This document shows positions 25,378 to 38,128 of a DNA stretch of 64,000 bases, one piece after another. How positions within the stretch are numbered: the stretch's first letter is position 1; every line of letters begins with the position of its first letter. The position numbers and the translations under genes were made by a program. The DNA comes from Capillidium heterosporum. Taxonomy: Eukaryota; Entomophthoromycota; Entomophthoromycetes; Entomophthorales; Capillidiaceae. Below the pieces are notes generated by a model. That model had not been told where the DNA came from. It did not search any database and saw nothing but the letters and a program-made list of their open reading frames with translations. The stretch covers positions 806,001 to 870,000 of the forward strand of contig WBMQ01000006.1 in the NCBI GenBank assembly GCA_016630905.1, given 5' to 3'.

Positions 25378-26880
25378 CTACTCGGTAATCTTGGTAACTA
25401 CACCGGTACCAACGGTCTTACCACCTTCACGAATGGTGAACCTAAGTCCCTCCTCGATAGCAATGTCGTGCAACAGCTCGACATCCATCAAAACATTGTC
25501 ACCAGGCATAACCATTTTCTCGTCGGCATCTTCGGTACCTTCGGGGTGCCTCAAGATGGCAGTGACGTCGGTAGTCCTTACAAACATCTGGGGTCGGTAG
25601 TTGTTGACGAAAGCAGTGTGGCGACCTCCTTCATCCTTAGTTAAAATATAGAGCTGGGCCTGGAACTTCTTGTGAGGTTTGATGGAACCAGGGGCGCAGA
25701 TGACTTGACCACGCGACAATTGTTCACGCTTGACACCACGCAACAGGGCACCCATGTTGTCACCAGCCATACCCTTATCCAACTGCTTATGGAACATTTC
25801 AATACCGGTGAGAGTAGTCTTGACCGACTCACCGTACCCAATGATCTCGACTTCGGCACCCTTGAGAATGGTACCACGTTCGACACGGCCGGTAGCTACA
25901 GTACCACGTCCAGAGATGGAGAAGACGTCTTCGATGGGCATAAGGAAAGGTTTGTCCAAGTCACGCTCAGGGGTAGGGATGTGGGAGTCGACGGCAGCCA
26001 TCAACTTACCGATGGCTTCCTCACCGATCTCGGGCATGCGACCTTCCAAGGCGCATAAAGCCGAACCCTGGACGATAGGAGTATTGTCACCATCGAAACC
26101 GTAGTGTGATAGCAACTCACGCATCTCCATATCTACCAATTCCAACATCTCGGGATCATCAATGGCGTCGACCTTGTTGATGAATACGACCAAGTTCTTG
26201 ACACCAACCTGCTTAGCCAACAACAAGTGCTCGCGAGTCTGAGGCATCTGGCCGTCGGTAGCTGAGACAACGATGATGGCGCCGTCCATCTGGGCAGCAC
26301 CAGTAATCATGTTCTTGATGTAATCGGCGTGCCCAGGGCAATCTACGTGGGCGTAGTGTCTGTTATCAGTCTCGTACTCGACGTGGGCGGTCGAGATGGT
26401 GATACCTCTAGCCTTCTCTTCGGGGGCTTTGTCGATCTCGTCGTAACCCTTGAACTTAGCGTTACCCTTGGAGGATAGAACTTTGGTGATGGCGGCGGTC
26501 AAGGTAGTTTTACCATGATCGACGTGACCGATGGTACCGATGTTGACATGGGGCTTGGAGCGGTTGAAGGTGGCATCGGCGTAGTTACGGATGGGCACTA
26601 AAGTAAAACAAATTTAACTATCGCTATACTGAGGTATATTTACTTTGGATCGAACTCTTCCACTGTAAAGGAGTACTCATAGGTTGAGCTGACAGCTTGT
26701 TGGCTCTCAAGTTGGTTCTCAAAGCCTAAATGTCGTAGAACAAAACCAAATTTAAAACTTGAAGAATATTAAGGGACTTACGGTAATGGTCTGAGCCTTT
26801 CCATCGAACTTCAAGTGGAGGTTACGCTGGACCTGCTTGATGTTGGTGTTTAACAAACTTCTTCTGGTGATGTTGAACAT
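25378..26880 (-). CDS. TUF1: Mitochondrial translation elongation factor Tu
   Basis: GTPase that brings aminoacyl-tRNA to the mitochondrial ribosome. Exons at 26880-26782, 26725-26644 and 26597-25378 give about 466 residues. The first exon encodes a basic presequence starting [16 protein letters not shown], a likely mitochondrial targeting signal. The GTPase motifs are all present: '[10 protein letters not shown]' (G1), '[13 protein letters not shown]' (G2), 'DCPGHADY' (G3), 'NKVD' (G4) and 'GSALCAL' (G5), followed by EF-Tu domains 2 and 3 ending 'GVVTKITE'. An apparent Met just before '[18 protein letters not shown]' is assembled across the second splice junction and is not the start. The third exon is richer in G+C than the surroundings, as expected for a highly expressed gene. 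Confidence 0.95.
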
Positions 26881-27730
26881 GTTTCTAAGTAAAGTTGATC
26901 TATACTACTTGACTACAACTTGAAAAAAGTTTTGGATCCTGTCACTCAAATCCCAACCCAAATTTTTTCTGCCAACCAAGACAATCGGCTTCCAACCATC
27001 TTTCCAGCCAATCAACCTTTGATTTTGACGCATCTGTAGGGAAGTTTCGGATTGGTATAGGCACTTGAAATAGCCAATAAAAGCCACCAGGCTAATTATT
27101 GATTTGTATTTTCGAACAGTATGTGTTGGATTGGTAGATGATTTTGTCAGTTTACAGACATGGATGCAGGTCCAAGTTACTTTTGTGCAAATGTAAAATT
27201 TAGAATTGTTTAGCTTTAGTTAAAGGGACTATCAAGTTAATAAATTTTGCAAGGGATAGTTAATAAATTCAGATCCTCAACCAGAAATTAAAATATTCTA
27301 TTCAAACATATGTTGTATGCAGTTAAACCCCACTATATGTATTCAAAAGCCTATTTATAATAGCACTTATATTTTTTAAGTATTTGAGCAGCACAGTTTT
27401 AAACCATCTTTTGGAAATTAGCCTTCCATTCCCAAACAGATCCATTATTCGTTCTAGCCGAGTTTGAAATTGGTAGTAGACCTTTGCGATTAAGCCTATA
27501 CCAGTTTTAGCCAAAATAGCTCCTTTTAAAAGTATAAATAGGTGAACGTCACCCAAAATTCATTTAACCAACTTGCTCAACTTCAACTTTTTACTAAAGA
27601 ATTATGGATGTGCTTTATAAATACTGGTACATAGTAAAGTTTTACATTCAACTCAAGGTTTATGAATTGTTAATAGTAAATTTAATAGCTAGATCTTTTA
27701 TAACTAACTTTATTGGTATTACTGTAGTGG
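26881..27730. other. Divergent intergenic region (TUF1 / SGNH gene)
   Basis: About 850 bases that should carry the promoters of both genes. Open stretches at 26905-27087 and 27323-27556 on the minus strand have no recognisable family features. No RNA gene seen. Confidence 0.5.
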
Positions 27731-28646
27731 ATGGCATCGCCTTCAGAAGCTAAAGTCAAATTCAGTCAAAAGTTGGCCATTATTGGTAAGTGAGTTATTA
27801 TTATTATTGAATTAAGCAAAGAATTTAGGTGATGATTTCGCATTTGGCTTTGGGGATAAATTTTTGATAGGAGCTACACCAGGTAATCTCATAATACATT
27901 TGACATTACTAAATTTATAGGATTGGCTTACTATATTCAAAATGAGATGTCTAAAGACCGAAGAATTAGACAGAATTGGTCCATTTACAACTTGGCAAAG
28001 TTTGGTTCTACAAGTGATCGTTGGCTCCCCAAAAGCGCTACTGGAGTTACCAGTTACTTGGAAGACTACCTATTAGAAAATGCAAAGTTGAAAGAAAATC
28101 GTATAGTGATGCTCCTTTTAGGCTACAATGATGATCGGTAACTTTTAATTTCAATTGCTTATTTAATGTTTTAAATAGTCGCAAAGCTCCATTGACTCGC
28201 CAACAAACTTTATCCAATATAACAACAATCTGCAGGCACCTGTCGGAGAACGATAAAATCGTCTACCTATTTACGATTCCAACTCCAGATCGTAGCTCTG
28301 CAAATTACTCGGATAGATCCCAGCTTAATACTGATATTGTAAACTTTGTGGAAAGGTAAGCGACTTTTTAAATACATTACTAAGCCGACTATTAGTGAAA
28401 ACAACCCAAACATCAAATTAGGGGTGATCATCGATCAGAACAATTACGAATACAGAGCTAATAACCTATACGATAAAGAAACGAATCACTTTACGCCGTT
28501 GGTAAGTAAATTTTAAATAGTTCAAGACATTTAACTTTTTAAAGGGATATAAACGTTGTGCAAAGGATTGGTACCATACAGCAGTTTCAGACCTGATTAA
28601 AGTGGAGTTTGGAACGTTTTCTGCCGAGTTAGGGTATGGTAATTAA
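27731..28646 (+). CDS. SGNH-fold hydrolase-like protein with altered block I (possibly inactive)
   Basis: Six exons with five short introns give about 230 residues. The order of conserved blocks fits the SGNH/GDSL esterase fold: block I 'IIGDDFAFGFGD', block II glycine in 'YNLAKFGSTSDRW', block III 'LLLGYNDDR' (Gly and Asn of the oxyanion hole) and block V 'TNHFTPLGYKRCA' with the catalytic-type His. Active members have GDS at block I; here the nucleophile position reads Asp (GDD), so hydrolase activity is doubtful. It has no signal peptide and is probably cytosolic. One acceptor is AAG (28541-28544), required to produce 'TPLGYK'. The isoamyl-acetate-hydrolase branch of the superfamily is the nearest look-alike, but substrate and role are unknown. 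Confidence 0.6.
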
Positions 28647-29010
28647 AGATAATAAAATGAGTTTAGATTTCCTTGATTACTTTTTATGAGTTTTTAGTTA
28701 TAGATAGATATAAATAAAGGGATGCACGTATTGCTAATTCTATATACAATGAAGAAATATTCAACATACCAGCTACAATACTAAAGCATTCGTTAATAAT
28801 AGCTTCATTTATAACATAGTTCTATAATGTATATCTATAGAGTTTCATAAAAATAATATGAATATACATATTTGCTATGAATCGTTTTTCATGTTTAATT
28901 ACACCAAGTTTACTGTCTTGGCTAAGCTTATTAAAAAGTTTCAATTCCTTTTCCAAAACTCCAAGCTTTAACAATTTAATTCCAGGCTAAGGAAACCAAA
29001 GAACGAGAGA
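28647..29010. other. Intergenic
   Basis: About 360 AT-rich bases between two plus-strand genes; 3' UTR of the SGNH gene and promoter of the splicing-factor gene. Nothing else seen. Confidence 0.5.
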
Positions 29011-30328
29011 ATGGCGGACCGTAAAGCAACTAACAAGTACTATCCACCTGAATGGGATCCATCCAAAGTAAATTCAAATTTAAGACTAGTGCTGTAACTT
29101 CTATTCAGGGATCTATCAATAAATTTAGAGGCCAGCATCCATTAAGGGAGCGGGCTAGGAAGTTAGATCAAGGAATCCTTATAGTGAGGTAACAACTATT
29201 AACTTTTGTTTCAATATTTAATTATAAAAGGTTCGAATTACCCTACCCTGTATGGTGCCTTGGCTGTCAAGAGCATGTCGGTAGAGGAGTACGCTTCAAC
29301 GCCGAAAAGAAAAAAGTGGGAAACTACTTGACGATACCCATCCTAAGTTTTAAAATGAAATGTCACCTTTGTTCCCATGCTTGGGAAATTCAAACCGATC
29401 CTAAGGTACCACCATTATTTTTATAATTTATTCAAAGTTGGAATAGAACACCAAATACGTTGTAATATCGGGAGCTAAAGAAAAGGTTGAAGAGTGGGAT
29501 GAAACCGACAATGGAACTTATAAGCTGATGGGTAAATGCTTTAACTGTAGTATATTTCATATTTATGCATTTGAAATTATCATAGACCCCAAGGAACGTG
29601 AAAAGATCCAGAGCAACCCGTTGAATCTATTGAGCCACCAAACTGCTGATAAGCGCAAAGCCGAACATGAAGAGATATTCCTAGATCAGCTCAAGCAACA
29701 GAACTCCAATCTCTGGCAGGATGTGTACCAACGGAACCGGAACCTACGATCAAAATTTAGGGTACTTAGATTTATGTTATAGTTTATTTAACGTTACCGA
29801 TCCTATTTACCTAACTTTTAAAAAACACACTCACTTCTTGGTATCTACTTTGAAAGACTGAAAAGCATAAATTGATTCTAGAAGAGAAAGCCGACGCCTC
29901 CATCATTGAACGCAACGGTCTACACATTAAACTTCTACCGGAAGCACCAACCGACGTATTACTTTCCAAGCAGATCGAGTTTAAACGTAAGCTATTTTTA
30001 TTCTTAGCATTTCGACTAATACAAGCTTTTGCTATCTAAAGCTGAAAACCCAAAGATGGTATTAAACCAGAAACTAGTAGCCCCCATGTTCCCGATTCTT
30101 AAAAGTAAAGGCACTTCCAAGAAGAGTAACGATATGGATTTGGCAAAGGGAAGGCTCCTTTTGAAGGCTAAGACGCAAACCCAGCTTAAAACGGACCCTT
30201 TCACCAACGCCTTACCTAAAAGTAGTATTGGAGTATTGGGAGTTAGGGCCAAGGATTCTGATAAACAAACTGCAAAGATAGGGCTGATTGAAGACTATGG
30301 ATCTTCAAGCGACAATGAAGCTAAGTAA
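29011..30328 (+). CDS. YJU2B/CCDC130-type splicing factor (CWC16 family)
   Basis: CWC16-family protein associated with the catalytic spliceosome. Seven exons. The product begins MADRKATNKYYPPEWDPSK, the conserved family start. It continues with 'FRGQHPLRERARKLDQG', 'RFELPYPVWCLGCQEHVG', 'GRGVRFNAEKKKVGNYL', 'FKMKCHLCSHAWEIQTDP' (the two CxxC pairs forming the zinc site) and 'YVVISGAKEKVEEWD'. The C-terminal half is charged and probably helical, followed by 'SSIGVLGVRAK' and 'EDYGSSSDNEAK', both typical of the CCDC130 rather than the YJU2 branch. Three of its six introns end in AAG (at 29230, 29856 and 30041), needed to keep the conserved frame. The last has a clear GACTAATAC branch site. Confidence 0.9.
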
Positions 30329-31079
30329 TCCTCGCTACCTCTATTAGACTCTCGATGGTTATTGGCAGCCAAGTGTTTCGAATTTATATATATTTAAATA
30401 CGTATACTATAGTACTTTTATAATTCCAGTGGAAGTTTATTTATTTTCTAACTTTAGTGTACTTTTATATACTTTTGAAATGTATTGGTATATTACTTGA
30501 GACTATACCTTTTATCTATGTTATAAGCATGTATATTTGATTTACTACAATATATTTTGGATTTAATAAGCCTATCGTATCTCAACTTTTAAAGTACAAT
30601 TCAAAAGTTGGAATTTTTTATAATCATACTATAATCAAATACAGCAGTTTGAAATATTCTACTCTGGCCTGCTACTTTGAAGTATCAATACTCACATTTA
30701 AACCAGCTGAAAATAGCTTCCGTTAAGCTGTATAGCTCCACTGTTGAAGTACTTGCTACCAAGTTGATGGTTTTAAACATTAGTACATCTTATTCATAGA
30801 TGCATGTATATTATAGACCTCGTCCATCCCTAAGAGAATCTACCCTACACAAGTGAAAACCATGCCATAGAATTTTAACCCATATCTATCGAATCCTTTC
30901 AGGACCAGTCATTTCAAGTGGATCTTTGAAGTATTTTAATTTCATTGGTAGTTTGCTTGAGATGCTTTCTACATCTAAACTTAAATTCAAGTGAGGCAAG
31001 TCCTTGAACAAGGCTTCTGAAAATCCATAACCAAAGACGCAAATTCAGTTTTCCTAATTTCGATACAACCTGATGCACT
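30329..31079. other. Intergenic
   Basis: About 750 AT-rich bases between two plus-strand genes, with poly(A)-like ATATATTTAAAT near the start. No gene or repeat recognised. Confidence 0.5.
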
Positions 31080-32955
31080 ATGTCGGCGAATAACGACCAC
31101 AGAGATGAACCCAAACCTTATTCCACCCTCTTCTCCACCAAGAAAGATGACTCAACTTCAAATACCGAACTAATTGATGAAGCTATTTACTTCAACCAAC
31201 CATCGACATACCAACTGGACTCCGAATTCCAACCCCCGACCGAACTACCACCTATCATAATCAACGAGAGTGATGCTGAGAGATTCTATAGTGGACCGTT
31301 GAAATCAAAATGGTAGTTTTTTCAAGGGACAAATGTTGACTCAAATACAATAGGTCATGGATTGGCAGAAGTTCCAAATCGCGAAGCGATAACTTGGTTT
31401 TCTATAGATGGTGTAAGGAGGGGGAAGAAGGTACTTTGATTTAATAAAAGTGATCGCTTATATTTATTTTAGATCCAAGAGACTTCGATAAACACAATGT
31501 AGAGCTCTATGTTCCAGCATTCACCCATTCTTTTTATGACCAATTTTTAAAAAGTATAATTCGTTAACTTTTCAATATTAAACGCTATACAGATGTAGAT
31601 TGGACGAGAGATGAGACTGAACATCTATTCGAGCTATGTAGAAAGTACGACTTACGATTCCCAGTTATCTATGACCGTTTCCAACAGGCAGATAAGAAGG
31701 TTCCATTCACCATTGAGGTAAAATTGGATATATCCAACAAGATGTTTACTTTTACGTAGGACATGAAGGAGAGGTATTATCAAGTATGCGCAACTATAGC
31801 TACCTATCGTAAGCAGCATCAAGATGGCGATTCAATTAACAACGCTCAACTCATTCCTATCGTTCACTATGATAAATGTAAACTTACTCAGCCTCAAGTT
31901 ACTTACTATATTAGATCGGGACATGGAACGAAAGCAGCATTTAGAGAAGCTGTACCACCGCAATCAAAATCAAATCGATGTATAGTCAAAATATCCTTAT
32001 GTTTACTAAAATCCTATTTAGGAGGAGGAAGCTTTGACAATAATGATTCGAAGGTTGAGGAGCCGTGGACGAAGCTTCCCTCGTAGCAGAGACCGACTCC
32101 TGCATTTACTGAATGCACCCATTCTTCCAGTCAACTTTACATCCGCCGGTTCCAACTCGGGCCCGTACAAGGACGACCGTATACGCAACAAAGAGGGCTC
32201 TATCTTCGACAACTCCAACAAGGTACTTTAATATAAAGTAAAATATACTAAATTTGAACAGCCACCTCGCAAGCGTAAGGTTACCAAAAAGTTGGCAGCT
32301 GGGGATCTAGCAAGCACCAATTTGAAATCAAATCAAAAATCCCTCAAGTTCGCTCAAAACGCAATCAGAGAGGAGCATATGGAACTCAACGTTGACGATC
32401 GTAGTCCAAGTTGTAAGTGTTTTCAAAATCTTTTTGCAGCCTCCATTTCAACTAATGCAACGATATTGCACAACAGCACCTAAAGGCTCCAGGTCTCCTC
32501 ATCTCACCAACAACGCACTTTTAAAGCATAACAAGAACCCCATCGGTGCCTTCCTCCGATCCAGCCGTATCGCACCGATAAGATCTTCCTTGGCAAACCA
32601 ATTTGCTGATGAGTTGATGAACTTGGGCATGGGTAAGTTCAGTTTCACTACCTTGTCGATACATATAATAGAATATTAAATGCCTTTTAGGGACACGACC
32701 TTTTATGCCTACCGAAAAGGTTTGCGCTCGGTTCGAGTTGGTCCAAGACCTAGCCTTGTCAGTTATCGAAGCTTCACGTCAGTTGGAACGACTAGAAGTT
32801 GGCGATCAGGGCTCCCTCCCCTCTACCCGACGTGCTTCAACATCCGCTGAGTTTACTGGAGATGAAACTGGTCCGATTGAGGTAATATATTTCTTTTACA
32901 GGCAACTTACCCTACTTAGTTTAAGAAGAATCGCTCCGGAAGCAGTCGAAAGTAA
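31080..32955 (+). CDS. Swc4/DMAP1-like subunit of SWR1 and NuA4 chromatin complexes
   Basis: Chromatin protein shared by the SWR1 (H2A.Z exchange) and NuA4 (histone acetyltransferase) complexes; nuclear. About ten short introns. The SANT-like core is recognisable: '[16 protein letters not shown]', '[17 protein letters not shown]', '[20 protein letters not shown]', 'VIYDRFQQ', '[13 protein letters not shown]', then '[20 protein letters not shown]' and '[12 protein letters not shown]'. S. cerevisiae Swc4 has EIEYLFNLCKKYDLRWFLIFDRY at the SANT core. The C-terminal part includes '[19 protein letters not shown]'. I end the gene at 32955 by a 38-nt intron (32882-32919), giving a basic tail ending '[10 protein letters not shown]'; without it the frame runs to 33025 with an unconvincing tail. 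The N-terminus is shorter than in yeast. A MYST-type acetyltransferase lies 5 kb away, but co-location looks coincidental. Confidence 0.85.
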
Positions 32956-33152
32956 ACTTTTAACAAAGGATGCTTTTTATCATTCCAAGTATTCCTTGGA
33001 TAGTGAAATTGCCATACTTCACTAATTTATAATTATACAAAAGAGACTAAGCACATTCCAATCTTAACCGACATGTCCCATCTAAATATTTGCTGATATA
33101 TTCTTTCTAATTTATTAGATTCTAAGTTTATATAAATAAACCAATTTCAAAT

Positions 33153-34181
33153 TCAATTTAAAAACTTCAAGGTCAACTCAACACCTAAGTAAAAGATAGT
33201 TAGGGCCTGTTAGTAGATAAAAAGGTACCTAGGAAGCAAGCGGCGTTGGCCGGGAAGGCTCTCAGAAGGGCCGGTGCCAGGCCCTTGTATAGTTTCTTGA
33301 TTGGTATACCCGATTCCCCACCCTTCATTTCCTTATAAGCTTGGGCGATCGTCAGCTTGGTGTAGCTGGTCTGAATTCGGGATTTGAGGACGTCAGCTGG
33401 CTAAAAATACAAGTTAAAGACCCTAAATTAAAATTAAAACTTACGATACAAACCATCCAGTTGATCATACCGGCTATACCACCACACATAATAACATTGA
33501 GTAACCCGAACCTTCCTTCGTTAGGGAGGTAAGTCTTGAGGATATCGTAGCTGGTAAAATAAGCCATGCAGGCTGGGGCGTCTCGAAGTAAAGTTGCACC
33601 GGTACCTTGGAAGATAGACCTCATACCCCCAGTGCTGTAAACCTTCTTTACAACTTGCAGCAAGCTGTGACCCTGCTGGTCGACCTGTAATAGACACTTG
33701 ATTCTCTCCCCAGGAGCGACGAGGAGCGTAGAAGGTATCGCTGAAAAGGCACCAGCCATACCCAACTCATAGAATTTCAAAGGTTCTGCTACATCCTAAC
33801 ATAAATTTTCAAATGTAAATAAAATAGTTTTAAGGTATCTTTTCAGCTTTCAAATATATAAATTACCTTTTTCCAATATTTGCGAACCAAATCTTGTCCT
33901 AGAGCGTAGCCCCAAAACGAAGTTGCCATTATGGGAGCTACTCCATACAGAGGGGGTAGAACACCACGGTACAATCCTTTTATTCCATCCTTGACATACA
34001 GATCTCTGAAAACTTTCATGGTCGAAGTTTTTTGGTTGGAGGTTGTCGAAGTCTGCATCAGTACTTTAATTACATCGAAGGGGTGCCCTACCAAAACCAG
34101 GTTGATACCACCTACTCCACCACTGATAAATGTCTTGTAGAGCTGGGGTTTAGCTTTTTCTTCCTTCAATTCGATTGCCAT
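33153..34181 (-). CDS. Mitochondrial carnitine/acylcarnitine carrier (SLC25A20/Crc1 type)
   Basis: Inner-membrane carrier exchanging acylcarnitine for carnitine to feed mitochondrial beta-oxidation. Three carrier repeats with signature motifs: 'GHPFDVIKVLMQT', 'VAPGERIKCLLQV' and 'PADVLKSRIQT'. 'FYELGMAGAFSAIP' and 'LLRAFPANAACFLG' are characteristic of the carnitine carrier branch. Three introns. The last (33185-33228, 44 nt, with CTACTAAC branch site) is easily missed: reading through it gives an early stop at 33200-33202, while splicing yields the conserved C-terminus 'CFLGVELTLKFLN' (human CACFLGFEVAMKFLN), stop 33153-33155. The 3' end faces the Swc4 gene with under 200 bases between. Confidence 0.92.
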
Positions 34182-34703
34182 AATACAAACTTCACTAAAC
34201 TACTATCACTCTACTGCTAAGGTGACCAGGAATCTTTTGCAATTTTCATTCTTTTGGCAAGACCTTGAGAATAAAATGACCTGGGTAATTCTGACTCGAA
34301 ATTATTTTACGGACCAAGATTAGATAGAATCTCGATTTTTATCACTGAAGCTATTAGCATCTAGAAGTGGCATATATGTGGAAATTAAGTTTAAATGTGT
34401 AGTGTCTAACATATCTAGTAAGTATAGTATCTGTGATTAAGAAATAATAAAGTGGTTTAGTTTCAAAAAGCTAATTTATTGATGTCCATCTTGGTTTAAC
34501 TAATAGAATCCATATCACGAATATACCCTGTGTTAAATATCATTTTCTACAGCTGAAAACTGTTGGATTGTATCAGGACACTAAAATTTACTTCATTTAT
34601 ATAATACACTTTATTCACCAACAAAAACTAAACTAATTTAAAAACTCATAAGCAGTTCATCAAAGAAACTCTATAAATTTTTATTCATCCCATACTACTA
34701 ACT
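34182..34703. other. Intergenic
   Basis: About 520 AT-rich bases between the start of the carrier gene and the 3' end of the WD-repeat gene, both on the minus strand. It should hold the carrier promoter. Nothing else recognised. Confidence 0.5.
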
Positions 34704-35938
34704 TTAAGCTAGAGGGGTATGTGAGGTAAGGCAGGTAAACCTTACTCCGGCGTTGTAGTTCGCCAACAACCAATTCTTATATACCTTCAAATCTTCATCC
34801 TTGTCCTCAGTATCCTCCTCACTTTTGACGAGCTTGTTGGCGGGGACATACTTCTTGAGATCGATGGATTGGAACTCCAATTTTGAATCTTTGAGGTGCT
34901 GGGCAATGGTTTCGAGGTCCCAAACCAGTATTATACCATCACTGGAAACGGAGGTTAGGAAACTTTGAACTGATAGACTATTGAGTCTTGGGATCGTGGA
35001 TTCAGTGTTAGTGCAGCAGGAGACCGCTTTGACACGTACCTTATGGGCAACGATTTGCAACCTGCGAATATCTTTATCTTTGGTGTTCGATGTGATAGGT
35101 CCGTACACTTGCAACGAACCATCACTAGTTCCAACTACGATGGCATCGCCTTGAGGTGCGAACTGGATGGCCATGAATTTGGTGCGGAGGTTGGGGGCTT
35201 CGATAGTAGCTAAGGGCTTATCACTAGCCAGCGTGTAGACTTGGATGCGTTGGCTGTCCATCAATGCATATTTATCCCCGTTTTGGTCAAAGATAACTTG
35301 ATCGGCTGGTCTATCTAAGCGTAACGAGGAAGCTAACTGTCCAGTCATAAGGTTAAACGCTAAACACAGTCTGTCACTACCAACGGAGACACATAGTTTC
35401 CCAGAAGGGTGGGCGTAAACCGAGTGTACCTTACCGGTGTGGCCTTTGAGGTCCTTCAGCTTCTCCCAATCTTTAACTCGCCAGATAGTCAACGTCCCAT
35501 CTTCAGCACCCGATAGTAGATGGGTTTTGTTGACAAAGTGTAATGTTGTTATAGATCCTATTTGAAAAATGAGAAAGCCAATAAATGTTGAAATATTACC
35601 TTTGTGGTCATGTAATGAACCCAACTCTTTACGTGTCTTCAAGTCGTACAATCTAAATATTTGAGCTATTTACTACTACTTGTTAAAAGTTACTTTATAA
35701 TTTCATCGGATGAACCAGTTGCTAAATATCGACCTTTACCACCATCAACACATTTTATCATACCTAAGTGAGCTGGCAAGATATATTTGGGTTGGATAAT
35801 AAAGGGTAAGTGGGTCTTGTTGCTGACTTTAGCCTCCTCATTTTCGACAACTTGTAAACCATAAAGCAATCGCTCGTAACTTCCAGCTGCTATATCCAAC
35901 ACGTTCTTGAATTCATCTATGCTGCTCTTCACTTTCAT
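34704..35938 (-). CDS. Mak11/PAK1IP1-like WD40 protein
   Basis: WD40 propeller related to yeast Mak11 (60S ribosomal subunit assembly, nucleolus) and human PAK1IP1. Three exons, two introns (about 35653-35691 and 35558-35600). Repeats visible in order: 'CVDGGKGRYLATGSSDEIIK', 'LHFVNKTHLLSGAEDGTLTI', 'GHTGKVHSVYAHPSGKLCVS', 'QFAPQGDAIVVGTSDGSLQV' and 'FLTSVSSDGIILVWDLE'. The fourth-repeat signature 'VGSDRLCLAFNLMTGQLA' is like the PAK1IP1 'VGTDRTLRTWNLVEGR' segment. The family's basic C-terminal tail is short here (ends TCLTSHTPLA). It shares a 169-bp divergent promoter with the MYST acetyltransferase gene. Confidence 0.85.
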
Positions 35939-36107
35939 TGCGTTCGTTACCTAGTTGTAAAAGTTATTTGTGTTGAAACAATGTTGAACTTTCTAATAAA
36001 CTTTTCCAGCTTTGCTTCGATTGGCTAACTTCAAAACCTATACCAACGAATTCGCTTACAGGTAGAAAAGTGTAAGTGCAACACCTAAAGTTCAAAACGA
36101 AAAAGGT

Positions 36108-37524
<1,417 letters not shown>

Positions 37525-38128
37525 CTTCAAGCAGATGTTGGAGATGTCTTTACATTGAGAAATTAAACAAATGGTACTAGTTAGGCTTTGCATATATAAA
37601 GATACTTAAATTGAAACCAAATATATATACTTTCCATCTTTAGTTAAATACGACTGTCATATGTTAAATAGTTTATAGATGTATAGTATTTTCCATAGTC
37701 TTGATTTACAGAAAATTAGCTATAGGACATTTGCAATGTACTATTTCCAAGCTTATTCAAAATACAGCATTTGGTAATATAGGCCATTTTATATACTTTA
37801 TCAATTCACTATCCTATCTAAACTCCACTTATATCCCACCAACACGAGGTGTAAATTCAAATTACAATCAAAATCCTTAGTAAAGAAAATCTCTATTTGG
37901 ATAAAAACATTTCAATCCAAATATTATTTCTACAGCACAACCAACAACATATATCTCAACCATCAAAAAATTCAAGACGTTCTAAATACACATCAGTAAA
38001 AACTAAATTTGAAACTACCTTTCACTTTTAATACTAAAAACAAAGATCCACCCAATTTATAATGTCCCGAGTAGAAGCTAAACAATTTATGGAAAAAGGG
38101 ATGGATTACAAAGTTGCTAAAGTGGTGC
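37525..38128. other. Intergenic, convergent 3' ends
   Basis: About 600 AT-rich bases between the ends of the MYST and coiled-coil genes. Contains both 3' UTRs presumably; nothing else seen. Confidence 0.5.

Noticed and set aside
25304-26104. Plus-strand open stretches over EF-Tu
   Set aside because: Codon-biased highly expressed genes leave long antisense frames; EF-Tu is certain.
32882-33025. Read-through C-terminus of the Swc4-like gene
   Set aside because: The tail is unlike the family; a 38-nt GT-AG intron of normal size gives a shorter basic end. Kept as an alternative, not as the main model.
33200-33229. Stop codon just after CFLGTFLSTNRP as the carrier's C-terminus
   Set aside because: A CTACTAAC branch site and AG acceptor follow, and splicing yields the conserved C-terminus.
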